NCBI GenBank assembly: GCA_023420935.1
Contig: JAEZUR010000074.1
Coordinates: 1-26,650 of the forward strand
Origin: Bacillota bacterium
GTDB lineage: Bacteria > Bacillota > Clostridia > Lachnospirales > Lachnospiraceae
Reading direction: 5' to 3'
Length of the DNA: 26,650 bases
The position numbers and the translations under genes were made by a program. Numbering within the stretch: the first letter of the stretch is position 1; every line of letters begins with the position of its first letter. Under the pieces are notes generated by a model. The model was not told where the DNA came from and did no database searches. It saw nothing but the letters and a program-made list of their open reading frames with translations. This document shows, piece by piece, positions 13,442 through 21,646 of the stretch.

Positions 13442-15469
13442 TTATTTTTTATAATTCACTGACACTTCATCAAAATTACGCTGTAAATGGGTTTGGTTAT
13501 TTAATTGCTTCACTCCATCAGTCATTCTCTTAACAAAACCTTCTAACTTAACCATATATTCTTCTTCTGTTATCTGCCCATCGGATACATAGGTAAGCCC
13601 TTTTTCCCAACTGGCTGTTAACTCAGGATTTAAAAGTGACTTAATAGAAGATGCAACCACATCATAGATCATTTCCCCTTGTAGGGTTGGCGTTATTATC
13701 TGAGTTTTCTTATTTAGATTTAGATAAGAAATCTTTATCAACTTATTAAGAATCTCTGCTCTTGTAGCACTGGTTCCAATACCACTACCCTTCATCTGAG
13801 CTCGTAATTCCTCATCATCGATAAATTGCCCTGCATTTTCCATTGTTAATATTATGGTACCGGAGTTATAGCGTTTCGGTGGTGATGTTTCACCTTCTTT
13901 AATCACCAATTCATCCACTGGTAACGTCATACCTTTTTTCAGATTTTTTACCGTATCAATTAATGTACTATCCATTTTCTCTTCAGTCTCATCCTCTGAA
14001 TTATTGTCTACTTCTTGAGATGTACTTGCTTGTTTATTCTGGAAAAAGGAGTAATTCATTACTTTTAAATATCCTTGGTCTATTAACACCTTAAAGGAAG
14101 AGAAGAAACTCTCCTCTTTTATCTTTGATACCAAACTTACCTTCTGATATACTGCAGCTGGATAGAAGATACTTAAAAAACGTCTTACAATTGCTTCATA
14201 TACTTTAGATGCTGTTGGTGGTAGAGAATTTAGCGCACCAAATCCCTGACCAGTTGGAATGATTGCGTAATGGTCAGTAATCTGTTTATCATTAACATAT
14301 TTACTCTTCGCAATGGTTTTATAAGTTCCCATAGTAAGAATTTCTTCTGCAAATTCTTTACCATGATCATAATTACGAAGTCCACCTATATTTTTATGTA
14401 TTTCTTTACTGACTGCAGTGGATAGAACCCTTGCGTCCGTTCTTGGGTAAGTTACTAATTTTTTCTCATATAATTCCTGGGTTATTTTTAAGGTTTCATC
14501 CGGGCTAATTTTGAACATACGAGAGCAGTCATTCTGTAATTCTGCTAGATTATATAATAAAGGCGGTGTTTTATTTTCTTTCTTCTTTTCCACCTTATCA
14601 ACAATTGCAACAATTGGCTCTGGCTCTTTTAATTCATCGATGAGAACTTGTGCAGACTCTCTTTCTAGAAAACCATTTTCTTTATATAGTAACGGAGAAT
14701 TAAAATATTTGGACCCTTCAATTGCTCTCCATTCCCCTTCAAACACGTTTCCTGATACATTTAAGCTAGCTAAGACACGATAAAACGGCGTTTTAACAAA
14801 TGCTCTAATCTCGCGTTCTCTACGCACTACAATACCAAGGACACAGGTCATAACACGTCCTACGGAAATAGCAGTCCATTTATCACTTTTTAAATAATTG
14901 GTAACTGCTGACCCATATTTTAAGGTTAAGACTCTGGAGAAATTAATACCCATAAGATAATCTTCTTTGGCACGTAAATACGCTGCTGCCGACAAATTAT
15001 CATACGTAGAAAGAGGCTGTGCCTCTTTGATTCCCCTTAGAATTTCTTCTTCCGTCTGAGAATCTATCCACACTCGCCTCTTATCCTTTGTTGCTGGTAC
15101 ATTAGCTAATTGATCTACCAAACGGTATATGTATTCTCCTTCTCGTCCGGAGTCAGTGCACACATAAATTCTATCTACATCATCCCTATTAAGAAGTTTT
15201 TTCACTGTTTCAAACTGCTTACTTACATTGGGAATCACTTCATAGCGGTATTCATTCGGAAGAAATGGAAGTGTTGTTAAAGACCATTTCTTTAAAGCAG
15301 GGTCATACACTTCCGGATAACTCATAGTTACCAAATGTCCAACACACCAGGTTACGATGGCATCTTCTGATTCCATAAACCCATCATGTTTCTTGCCATT
15401 CATTTTTAAAGCTTTGGCAAATTCCTGTGCAACACTTGGTTTTTCTGATATATATAAACTCTTAGCCAT
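13442..15469 (-). CDS. topB: DNA topoisomerase III (type IA)
   Basis: A 675-residue type IA topoisomerase that passes single strands and decatenates DNA. The Toprim domain begins at once with LYISEKPSVAQEFAKAL (catalytic Glu) and has CTDSGREGEYIYRL (the D-x-D/E-x-E metal-binding block, about 105-118). The active-site Tyr is in KKLVTYPRTDARVL (about residue 340). MKGSGIGTSATRAEIL and the C-terminal toroid follow. An acidic insert of about 30 residues (DNNSEDETEE) is present and there are no C-terminal zinc ribbons, as in Bacillus TopB. Slightly shorter than B. subtilis TopB. TTGGAG precedes ATG 15469. It is in an operon with the LUD and DegV genes and is probably chromosomal, with no conjugative genes nearby. 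Confidence 0.96.
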   Translation of the reverse strand: MAKSLYISEKPSVAQEFAKALKMNGKKHDGFMESEDAIVTWCVGHLVTMSYPEVYDPALKKWSLTTLPFLPNEYRYEVIPNVSKQFETVKKLLNRDDVDRIYVCTDSGREGEYIYRLVDQLANVPATKDKRRVWIDSQTEEEILRGIKEAQPLSTYDNLSAAAYLRAKEDYLMGINFSRVLTLKYGSAVTNYLKSDKWTAISVGRVMTCVLGIVVRREREIRAFVKTPFYRVLASLNVSGNVFEGEWRAIEGSKYFNSPLLYKENGFLERESAQVLIDELKEPEPIVAIVDKVEKKKENKTPPLLYNLAELQNDCSRMFKISPDETLKITQELYEKKLVTYPRTDARVLSTAVSKEIHKNIGGLRNYDHGKEFAEEILTMGTYKTIAKSKYVNDKQITDHYAIIPTGQGFGALNSLPPTASKVYEAIVRRFLSIFYPAAVYQKVSLVSKIKEESFFSSFKVLIDQGYLKVMNYSFFQNKQASTSQEVDNNSEDETEEKMDSTLIDTVKNLKKGMTLPVDELVIKEGETSPPKRYNSGTIILTMENAGQFIDDEELRAQMKGSGIGTSATRAEILNKLIKISYLNLNKKTQIITPTLQGEMIYDVVASSIKSLLNPELTASWEKGLTYVSDGQITEEEYMVKLEGFVKRMTDGVKQLNNQTHLQRNFDEVSVNYKK

Positions 15470-15505
15470 TCTAATAGCTCCAACTTTCTCTTTGCTGTAT
15501 AAATT

Positions 15506-16141
15506 CTAGTATCCCAATTCCTCACCCACTAAGATGACTTTGATGCGGTTAACATGTCTTGCTTTTCTTGTGATGACAATCTCACAGCACATGCAATCTG
15601 GTGATAAACAATCCGCACATTTGCCAAGTTTAGCACATGGGGTATTGGTGTTTAGTCGAACTCCATTAGGCGGAGCAGCCATATTACGAACTCTTGCGAT
15701 CGCACTTTCTACATCTGGTACAATCTTATTCATTCCTGCAATGATGATTATATTTTTAGGTCCAAATATTAAAAAGGAAACTCTATTTCCCAGTCCATCA
15801 ATATTTACTAACTGACCATCCAACGTGATTGCATTGGAACTCATAAAAAAATAATCTGCATTAATAGCCTTACTGTAATGTTCGTCTTTTTCCTCTTGTG
15901 TCCTTGCCGCATCTCTGTCATATATTACATAATCAGAATCCATTAAATCATCAAATAATCCAATTTCCTTTAGTGTCTCGGAACCACCCCATGAAATAGA
16001 ACAACCTGGTGTTAAGAAACGCTTTGCCATACTTAATGCTTCCTCTGCATTATCACAGTAATAACCTTCAATTCCTCTAAGATTGAATTTCTCAATTAAT
16101 CCATCCGCTAAATTCTCATAATATTGCTTTTTATGCGACAT
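15506..16141 (-). CDS. LUD-domain protein (LutC/YkgG-like, DUF162)
   Basis: A 211-residue LUD-domain protein; relatives take part in lactate oxidation (LutB/LutC). Seen are SISWGGSETLKEIGLFDDL, YDRDAARTQEEKDEHYSKA, FFMSSNAITLDGQLVNIDG and FGPKNIIIIAGMNKIV, all typical of stand-alone clostridial members. The C-terminus has a Cys-rich knot (CAKLGKCADC then SPDCMCC) that could bind a metal. No lutA/lutB neighbours are present, so lactate use cannot be inferred. It is 16 bases from the DegV gene upstream and 36 bases from topB downstream, within one probable operon. No signal peptide. Confidence 0.9.
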   Translation of the reverse strand: MSHKKQYYENLADGLIEKFNLRGIEGYYCDNAEEALSMAKRFLTPGCSISWGGSETLKEIGLFDDLMDSDYVIYDRDAARTQEEKDEHYSKAINADYFFMSSNAITLDGQLVNIDGLGNRVSFLIFGPKNIIIIAGMNKIVPDVESAIARVRNMAAPPNGVRLNTNTPCAKLGKCADCLSPDCMCCEIVITRKARHVNRIKVILVGEELGY

Positions 16142-16157
16142 ACTAACACTCCCATCT

Positions 16158-17042
16158 TTATGCGTTATATTTCTTTATAAAACAAACTCCTAAAGCTCCA
16201 GGTCCTGTGTAGGTTCCAATCGTTACACCAATCTGGAACACGGGATAAGTAATCTTAACTCCAGTTAATTCTTCTACTCGTTTTTGTACCTGCTCTGTTT
16301 CTTCTATGGAAGTTGCATTAGCAAAGCAGAAATCATAATCTTCGTATTTCTCATTATTTTCTTTAAAATACTCTTCTACCATAAACAATAATTTATCTAA
16401 TGCTTTTTTTCTTCCTCTTACATTGGAGTAAGGAATCAATTCTGCATCTTTTAACTGAATCATTGGTTTTAGATTTAACATGGTACCGGCCAACGATGTT
16501 GCTTTTCCTATTCTTCCACCTTTTGCAAGATATTCCAGAGTATCAACAGTAAACATAATTCTTGCAGTCTCTTTGATCTCTTCTATTCTATTTACCGTTT
16601 CCTCTATCGTAAAACCTGCTTGTTGCATGTAAGCAGCTTGCATAACTACTAGGCCTTGGCCAGCGGTTGCTTGAATGGAATCTACAATTACAATCTTCGC
16701 TTCCGTATATTTCTCTTCTAGTATATTCTTAGCATTTACTGCTGATTGGTAAGATCCGCTAAACTTCTGTGTTAAACATACGCATAGGACATCTTTTCCT
16801 TCTTCAATTGCCTCAGTAAAGCAATTCATATAATCCTGCACAGAAGGCAACGATGTTTTAGGAAAAATTCCTCCCTTGGTTAATTGCGCATAAAATTCTG
16901 TATTGGTAATCTCTATATTCTCTTTATAATAATTTTCTTGATCAAACGTTACATAAAATGGTACTAATGTAATCCCATATTGTTCAATCAGACTTGGTGG
17001 TACATCACATGATGAATCACTAAATATTCGATATTCTTTCAC
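16158..17042 (-). CDS. DegV-family fatty-acid-binding protein (FakB-like)
   Basis: A 294-residue DegV protein. Family members bind a long-chain fatty acid and, as FakB, present it to the kinase FakA. The N-terminal signature YRIFSDSSCDVPPSLIEQYG, the TSLPSVQDYMNCF helix, TQKFSGSYQSA, the TLEYLAKGGRIGKATSL helix and a C-terminal GTYTGPGALGVCF are all present, and the length is standard. FakA is not in the window. It is second in the minus-strand unit after the HD-domain gene (70 bases). The ligand cannot be read from sequence. Confidence 0.95.
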   Translation of the reverse strand: MKEYRIFSDSSCDVPPSLIEQYGITLVPFYVTFDQENYYKENIEITNTEFYAQLTKGGIFPKTSLPSVQDYMNCFTEAIEEGKDVLCVCLTQKFSGSYQSAVNAKNILEEKYTEAKIVIVDSIQATAGQGLVVMQAAYMQQAGFTIEETVNRIEEIKETARIMFTVDTLEYLAKGGRIGKATSLAGTMLNLKPMIQLKDAELIPYSNVRGRKKALDKLLFMVEEYFKENNEKYEDYDFCFANATSIEETEQVQKRVEELTGVKITYPVFQIGVTIGTYTGPGALGVCFIKKYNA

Positions 17043-17112
17043 GAAATTTTCTCTCCTGCTTATTCATTTTTGTCTCAATGTAAAAAGACGCTAGATTAAT
17101 TATAACATAGGC

Positions 17113-17619
17113 TTAATCAAAATGTACAGCAAAATACATCTTTTCCAAATACATTCTTCCAGTTTTTGTCTTGAAAATTCTCTCATAAACGGTACGAATA
17201 TTGGATTCATTCATCTCATCTTCATAAGCATTTACAATAAAATCGGCCTCTACTAGGATCTGAAAATCGATACCATTAATCTTCTGATAGGAGTGATGAT
17301 TTCCAATAATATAACAAATACGATCCAGAATATTAGGTCTGATATCCGTATCGTTCAATAACTCTCTCACAATATCTGGACCAAATTCTTCCTGATATGG
17401 CCCTGCTGCGGATTGATGCAATTCTTCACCCTTTTTGATACCGACATCATGAAGATAGCCACATGCTTCTAATATAAATAGTTCTGTTTGATCCAAGCCT
17501 TCATTTTCACCAATGCTTTTTGCAAAAGCAGCCACTTTCATAGCATGATTAATTCTTCTTACATCTGTTGCAAAATACTCGATTAACTTTTTTGAAATTT
17601 CTCCAATGTTTTGATTCAT
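17113..17619 (-). CDS. HD-domain phosphohydrolase
   Basis: A 168-residue metal-dependent HD protein, a family that includes nucleotidases and (p)ppGpp or cyclic-nucleotide phosphodiesterases. The metal ligands are visible: His in INHAMKV (about 25), the HD pair in CGYLHDVGI (57-58), IGNHHSY (about 105-107) and Asp in VEADFIVNAYED. There is no second domain. GGAGG lies about five bases before ATG 17619. It starts the unit DegV-LUD-topB-beta-helix; its promoter region carries two direct repeats (17663-17694). The substrate is unknown. Confidence 0.9.
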   Translation of the reverse strand: MNQNIGEISKKLIEYFATDVRRINHAMKVAAFAKSIGENEGLDQTELFILEACGYLHDVGIKKGEELHQSAAGPYQEEFGPDIVRELLNDTDIRPNILDRICYIIGNHHSYQKINGIDFQILVEADFIVNAYEDEMNESNIRTVYERIFKTKTGRMYLEKMYFAVHFD

Positions 17620-17646
17620 GTATTATCCTCCAATCTATTTACTTTC

Positions 17647-17652
17647 TTTATA
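17647..17652 (-). promoter_or_regulatory. Probable -10 element of the HD-domain operon
   Basis: On the minus strand TATAAA (17652-17647) lies 27 bases before the ATG. The -35 region falls inside the first of two direct repeats and is far from consensus, which suits an activator-dependent or repressed promoter. Confidence 0.4.
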
Positions 17653-17662
17653 CCAGTTAAGA

Positions 17663-17694
17663 TTTCTTGTGAATTAGTTAGTTTTCTTGTGAAT
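17663..17694. repeat. Two 12-bp direct repeats at the HD-domain promoter
   Basis: TTTCTTGTGAAT occurs at 17663-17674 and again at 17683-17694, 20 bases apart start to start, about two helical turns. They cover the -35 zone and the sequence above it, as tandem operator sites do. Confidence 0.5.
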
Positions 17695-17700
17695 CAGTAT

Positions 17701-17732
17701 AAAAAAGCTGTTGCTTTGCGCAACAGCCTTTT
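17701..17732 (-). terminator. Rho-independent terminator of glyA
   Basis: On the minus strand GGCTGTTGC-GCAAA-GCAACAGC is followed by TTTTTT, a classical terminator 10 bases after the glyA stop codon. Confidence 0.92.
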
Positions 17733-17742
17733 ATCATTATTC

Positions 17743-18981
17743 TTAGTATAATGGATATTTATCAGTTAAAGTTTTTACCATTGCCATGGCTTTTTCTTTG
17801 TTGGCGTCCACATCATTAATTAACAATGCAATCGCTTCTGCAATGACATCCATATCCTCTGTGTTCATTCCTCTTGAGGTAACAGCAGCCGTTCCTAAAC
17901 GAATACCACTTGTTACGAAAGGAGATGCTGGATCATTTGGAATTGTATTCTTGTTACAAGTTATATTCGCTGCATCAAGAAGTTTCTCTGTCTCTTTACC
18001 AGTCACACCTTTATTCTGTAAATCCACTAACATAAGGTGATTATCTGTTCCACCAGATACAATATTAAATCCTCTGCTGATTAAGCCTTTAGATAATGCT
18101 TGTGCATTGTCAATTACATTTTGCGCATACACTTTAAAACTTGGATCCAATGCTTCTTTGAAACATACTGCTTTGGCAGCAATCACATGCATTAAAGGTC
18201 CACCCTGAATTCCTGGGAATACGGATTTATTTAATTTATATTCTTCTGCAAATTCTGCACTTGATAAAATCATACCACCTCTTGGTCCACGAAGTGTTTT
18301 ATGTGTTGTAGTAGTTGTTACGTGTGCATAAGGGATTGGTGTTTCATGAAGTCCTGCAGCAACAAGTCCTGCGATATGTGCCATATCTACCATTAAGAAG
18401 GCACCAACTTTATCCGCAACTTCACGGAAACGTTTGAAATCTATTTTTCTAGCATAAGCACTTGCTCCAGCAACGATTAATTTTGGTTTGCAGGAAAGTG
18501 CAATCTTTTCTAATTCATCATAATCGATAAACCCGCTATCATTTACACCGTAAGGAACAATCTTATAATAGCTACCAGACATATTAACTGGACTTCCGTG
18601 TGTTAAATGTCCACCATGAGCTAAGTTCATACCCATAACAGTATCTCCTGGTTGTAACAATGCAAAGAACACTGCCATGTTAGCTTGTGCTCCAGAATGT
18701 GGCTGAACATTGGCATAAGTGCACCCAAATAATTCTTTTGCTCTCTCAATGGCTAATGTCTCTACAACATCCACGTACTCGCAGCCACCATAATATCTTT
18801 TTCCCGGGTACCCTTCTGCATATTTATTTGTTAAAGGACTTCCCATAGTTGCCATTACTGCTTTACTAACAAAATTTTCAGAAGCGATTAACTCAATGTG
18901 GTCATTCTGTCTTCCAACTTCTTGACTCATTGCCTTTGCTACTTCTGGATCAAATCCTTGTACCTCTTCAAATGAAAACAT
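17743..18981 (-). CDS. glyA: Serine hydroxymethyltransferase
   Basis: A PLP enzyme that converts serine and tetrahydrofolate to glycine and 5,10-methylene-THF, feeding one-carbon units to purine and thymidylate synthesis. At 412 residues it is full-length. Seen are IELIASENFVS, the NKYAEGYPGKRYYGG block, ANVQPHSGAQANMAV, the PLP-lysine region TTTTTHKTLRGPRGGMI, and the C-terminal SGIRLGTAAVTSRGM. ATG 18981 is chosen because GGAGGT lies seven bases upstream; the ATG at 18996 would put that site inside the coding region. The leader contains a duplicated 74-bp hairpin unit and an extended -10 at 19171-19180. It is monocistronic, ended by a clear terminator. Confidence 0.98.
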   Translation of the reverse strand: MFSFEEVQGFDPEVAKAMSQEVGRQNDHIELIASENFVSKAVMATMGSPLTNKYAEGYPGKRYYGGCEYVDVVETLAIERAKELFGCTYANVQPHSGAQANMAVFFALLQPGDTVMGMNLAHGGHLTHGSPVNMSGSYYKIVPYGVNDSGFIDYDELEKIALSCKPKLIVAGASAYARKIDFKRFREVADKVGAFLMVDMAHIAGLVAAGLHETPIPYAHVTTTTTHKTLRGPRGGMILSSAEFAEEYKLNKSVFPGIQGGPLMHVIAAKAVCFKEALDPSFKVYAQNVIDNAQALSKGLISRGFNIVSGGTDNHLMLVDLQNKGVTGKETEKLLDAANITCNKNTIPNDPASPFVTSGIRLGTAAVTSRGMNTEDMDVIAEAIALLINDVDANKEKAMAMVKTLTDKYPLY

Positions 18982-19019
18982 GTTCTTTACCTCCATTACT
19001 TTTTTGCATTTGTTTCTAA

Positions 19020-19167
19020 GCTATTTCATAAACAGAATCAGTTTATGATCCCGTCTCAAATTTGCCCTTGCGAGCAAGCAAATTTGTTACTACGCTATAT
19101 CATAAACACAATCAGTTTATGATCCCGTCTCAAATTTGCCCTTGCGAGCAAGCAAATTTGTTACTAC
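19020..19167. repeat. Tandem pair of 74-bp units, each with two hairpins
   Basis: Units 19020-19093 and 19094-19167 differ at only two positions, and GCTAT recurs at 19168. Each contains CATAAAC/GTTTATG with a 7-nt loop and a stronger CAAATTTGC...GCAAATTTG stem enclosing CTTGC/GCAAG. The sequence is unlike its surroundings and resembles a REP- or MITE-like element that has duplicated. It lies between the debranching-enzyme stop and glyA, within the probable glyA leader. No CRISPR-like spacers are present. Confidence 0.85.
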
Positions 19168-19170
19168 GCT

Positions 19171-19180
19171 ATTATAACAC
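19171..19180 (-). promoter_or_regulatory. Extended -10 promoter upstream of glyA
   Basis: GTGTTATAAT on the minus strand (19180-19171) gives TG-N-TATAAT immediately outside the repeat pair. Transcription from here would carry both 74-bp units in a leader of about 180 bases. The -35 (TTCATT) is poor. The same ten bases occur at the thioesterase promoter. Confidence 0.5.
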
Positions 19181-19249
19181 AAGAAAATTAAGAAATGAAT
19201 AGTAACTTTAATAATTTATCACATTAAATGAATATATTGTCGCTTTTTG

Positions 19250-21295
19250 CTATAAATACGGCAAAACATCCTCCGTATATGCTCTCAGTATTTCTCCCAC
19301 ACTCCATGCCTGACTATAACAACCCCGACTCGTATTGGCGAAATCTCCATCAAAAATCTCTGCGATTCCATTTAAACAACCATCTTGCATATGATCTTGG
19401 AAATATTCACACATTTCCTTAGCTCGAAGAATTGCTTCTTTCTCATAATTATGCACTTTACAATAAGCCGTAATAAATGCTCCCGTAATATATCCCCATG
19501 AAGTTCCCATGTGATAAGCCCCATCTCTCTGAATCAACTTACCAATATATTTACTTTGATATTCTTTATCTTGATTGGATAATGAACGAATTCCATAAGG
19601 TGTATACAATTGCTGATAAACTTTCTGTACAATCTTGGTTTCTTGTTCTCTACTTAACATGGTATATGGTAATGATACTGCCCATATTTGATTTGGACGA
19701 ATATGATCCTCCTTATCATGATCTCCCACCACATCATAAAGACACTGAAGTTCTTCATTCCAAAATTCTTGTACGAAAGAATTTTTAACCTTAGCAGCTA
19801 ATTCTTTGTATTTTGTTCCATCCTCCTTAAACTTTGAAGATAGTTTTTCCATAACACAAAGGGCATTATACCAAAGGGCATTGATTTCCACTGCTTTCCC
19901 ATGTCTTGGTGTCACAACCCAATCACCTACGCGTACATCCATCCAGGTTAATTGATCTAATTCTCCGCCTCCTAAAATCAGACCATCCGTATCCATATGA
20001 ATATTATATCTAGTACCAGTCTCATAAGCCTGTAACACTTTTTTAAGAGATGGGTATATTTTATCCTTGATGAATTGATAATCTTCTTCCCCACCTGTAT
20101 ATTCTAAGTACTTATCTACTGAATGGAAATACCATAGGGAAGCATCAATGGTATTATACATTGGTGCTTCCTCTGGATTATTGGGGAATACATTTGGCAG
20201 CATTCCTTCTGATACATACAAAGAAAAGGATTCTAAAATAGATCTTGCATCTTCAAATCGTTTTGTAGCTAAGGTTAATCCTTGTAACGCTATCATGGTA
20301 TCCCTACCCCAATCTAAGAACCAAGGATATCCAGCTAAAATAGTCTTAAGCCCTGTACTATTTCTAGTTACAATAAAGGTATCGGCTGACCAAGCTAATC
20401 GACGAATAAATTCATTCTCTTTGGAAGCTAAATCCATAAGCTTAAGCATACGCTCTTTATAATCATTAATAATCATAAATCCATCTTCTGGTTTGGAATC
20501 CATCTCAATCGAACACACTACATACATTTCTTTTTTCTCAAATGGTTTTAATTCCACAACCACGTCATAAGGTGTTGCATGATTATCTACACCATGAAAC
20601 CCATTTCGTGCATCAATTCCATACACTTGATTTTCTTCTATCACATAATTAGGTGTTGCCATAGAAACAGGGCGAAGGCTTCGATCTGCATAACTTCCGT
20701 GAGATGTGTAGAATTGAATGGTAAATGCATTGGTATGTTCTGGCTTTAATTTTAGATATGTCTTATCTTCTTCCTGTCCAAATTTTTCAAAACTTTTTAT
20801 AAATTTAAGCTGACTTTTTTCAGAAGTATCTGACAATTCTCTTCCATTAAACAATGGGGTAATTAGGAGTTTTGTGGGCTCCATTCCATTTACTATTTCA
20901 TAACATACTGTACATGTATTTTTCCCATATGCCAATCCAATTGTCTTTTTTACGATAAGATCTTCCACTTGATAGGTATAGGTAGGCACCACATCAAGCT
21001 CAAATCGATTTAAATATTCATATCCTCTTCTAACCTCCCCATTATATTCTTGTGATACAAGATCATATTCTCTTCCACCTACTATTACACTTTCATGTAT
21101 ATCTGCTAAGATAACTCTTCTATCCACAGGGGGATTCAATGCTGCAACCAAATATCCACTATGAATTCTGCTGCTAGCATCAATTATGGTATGATTGGAA
21201 AACCCTCCAATTCCATTGGTAAGGAGCCATTCCTTTTCCATTCCTTCCTGATAAGTTCTGAAATTACTTCTTCCTAACATATATTTAATACTCAT
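19250..21295 (-). CDS. Glycogen debranching enzyme / amylo-alpha-1,6-glucosidase (GH133-type)
   Basis: A 681-residue cytosolic enzyme that removes alpha-1,6 branch points of glycogen or limit dextrins. The N-terminal beta-domain (about 1-280) has EWLLTNGIGGFSN and SGYLVAALNPPVDRRVIL, typical of the bacterial GDE N-domain. The C-terminal alpha/alpha barrel (about 300-675) has GYPWFLDWGRDTMIAL, TIDASLWYFHSV, LTWMDVRVGDWVVTPRHGK and MGTSWGYITGAFI, containing the catalytic acidic residues of the family. AGGAAGGA lies seven bases before ATG 21295. No clear terminator follows its stop; transcription may run into the glyA leader repeats. No other glycogen genes are in the window. Confidence 0.95.
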   Translation of the reverse strand: MSIKYMLGRSNFRTYQEGMEKEWLLTNGIGGFSNHTIIDASSRIHSGYLVAALNPPVDRRVILADIHESVIVGGREYDLVSQEYNGEVRRGYEYLNRFELDVVPTYTYQVEDLIVKKTIGLAYGKNTCTVCYEIVNGMEPTKLLITPLFNGRELSDTSEKSQLKFIKSFEKFGQEEDKTYLKLKPEHTNAFTIQFYTSHGSYADRSLRPVSMATPNYVIEENQVYGIDARNGFHGVDNHATPYDVVVELKPFEKKEMYVVCSIEMDSKPEDGFMIINDYKERMLKLMDLASKENEFIRRLAWSADTFIVTRNSTGLKTILAGYPWFLDWGRDTMIALQGLTLATKRFEDARSILESFSLYVSEGMLPNVFPNNPEEAPMYNTIDASLWYFHSVDKYLEYTGGEEDYQFIKDKIYPSLKKVLQAYETGTRYNIHMDTDGLILGGGELDQLTWMDVRVGDWVVTPRHGKAVEINALWYNALCVMEKLSSKFKEDGTKYKELAAKVKNSFVQEFWNEELQCLYDVVGDHDKEDHIRPNQIWAVSLPYTMLSREQETKIVQKVYQQLYTPYGIRSLSNQDKEYQSKYIGKLIQRDGAYHMGTSWGYITGAFITAYCKVHNYEKEAILRAKEMCEYFQDHMQDGCLNGIAEIFDGDFANTSRGCYSQAWSVGEILRAYTEDVLPYL

Positions 21296-21646
21296 TATTT
21301 AATCCTTCCTACAAAGTTTTCTTACTGGTATTATATACCCAATATCAGGAACTTTCCATCATTATTTTCGAGAATTTTCGTAAAACTTCTATTTACATAA
21401 CACATCTATTTAAAACTTTACGTTCACAAGTCAAACTTATACTTAATATTTTGAACATAATGAATAAACTTTCATTATGTTTACACTAAAACAAATGTTG
21501 GATCAGATAAAGCCAAATGCTTAAAAGTGGCTGTTCGAAATTGCAAACTTACGATAGAAACAGAAAATGGTGAATACAAATACGCTTGTACTCACCATTT
21601 TTATTATGATAGAATATGAAAACTATTTCATTCGATTCACTCTTAA
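21296..21646. other. Intergenic region between purD and the debranching enzyme
   Basis: It holds no credible gene. It contains the purD terminator (21564-21601) and, beyond it, AT-rich sequence that should carry the debranching-enzyme promoter; no clear -10/-35 pair was found. I saw no riboswitch-like fold. Confidence 0.6.
21564..21601 (-). terminator. Terminator of the purMND operon
   Basis: AAAATGGTGA-A-TACAA (21564-21579) pairs with TTGTA-C-TCACCATTTT (21586-21601) around a 6-nt loop. On the minus strand the stem ends in TTTTCTGTTT. It lies 46 bases after the purD stop. Confidence 0.85.

Noticed and set aside
13442..15469. Topoisomerase III as a sign of a conjugative element
   Set aside because: The neighbours are housekeeping genes and there are no relaxase, T4SS or integrase genes; composition matches the surroundings.
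19020..19167. CRISPR-like array
   Set aside because: The two units are directly adjacent with no variable spacers and no cas genes nearby.
18982..19249. Glycine riboswitch or T-box upstream of glyA
   Set aside because: None of the conserved glycine-aptamer or T-box core sequences was seen; the region is filled by the 74-bp repeat.
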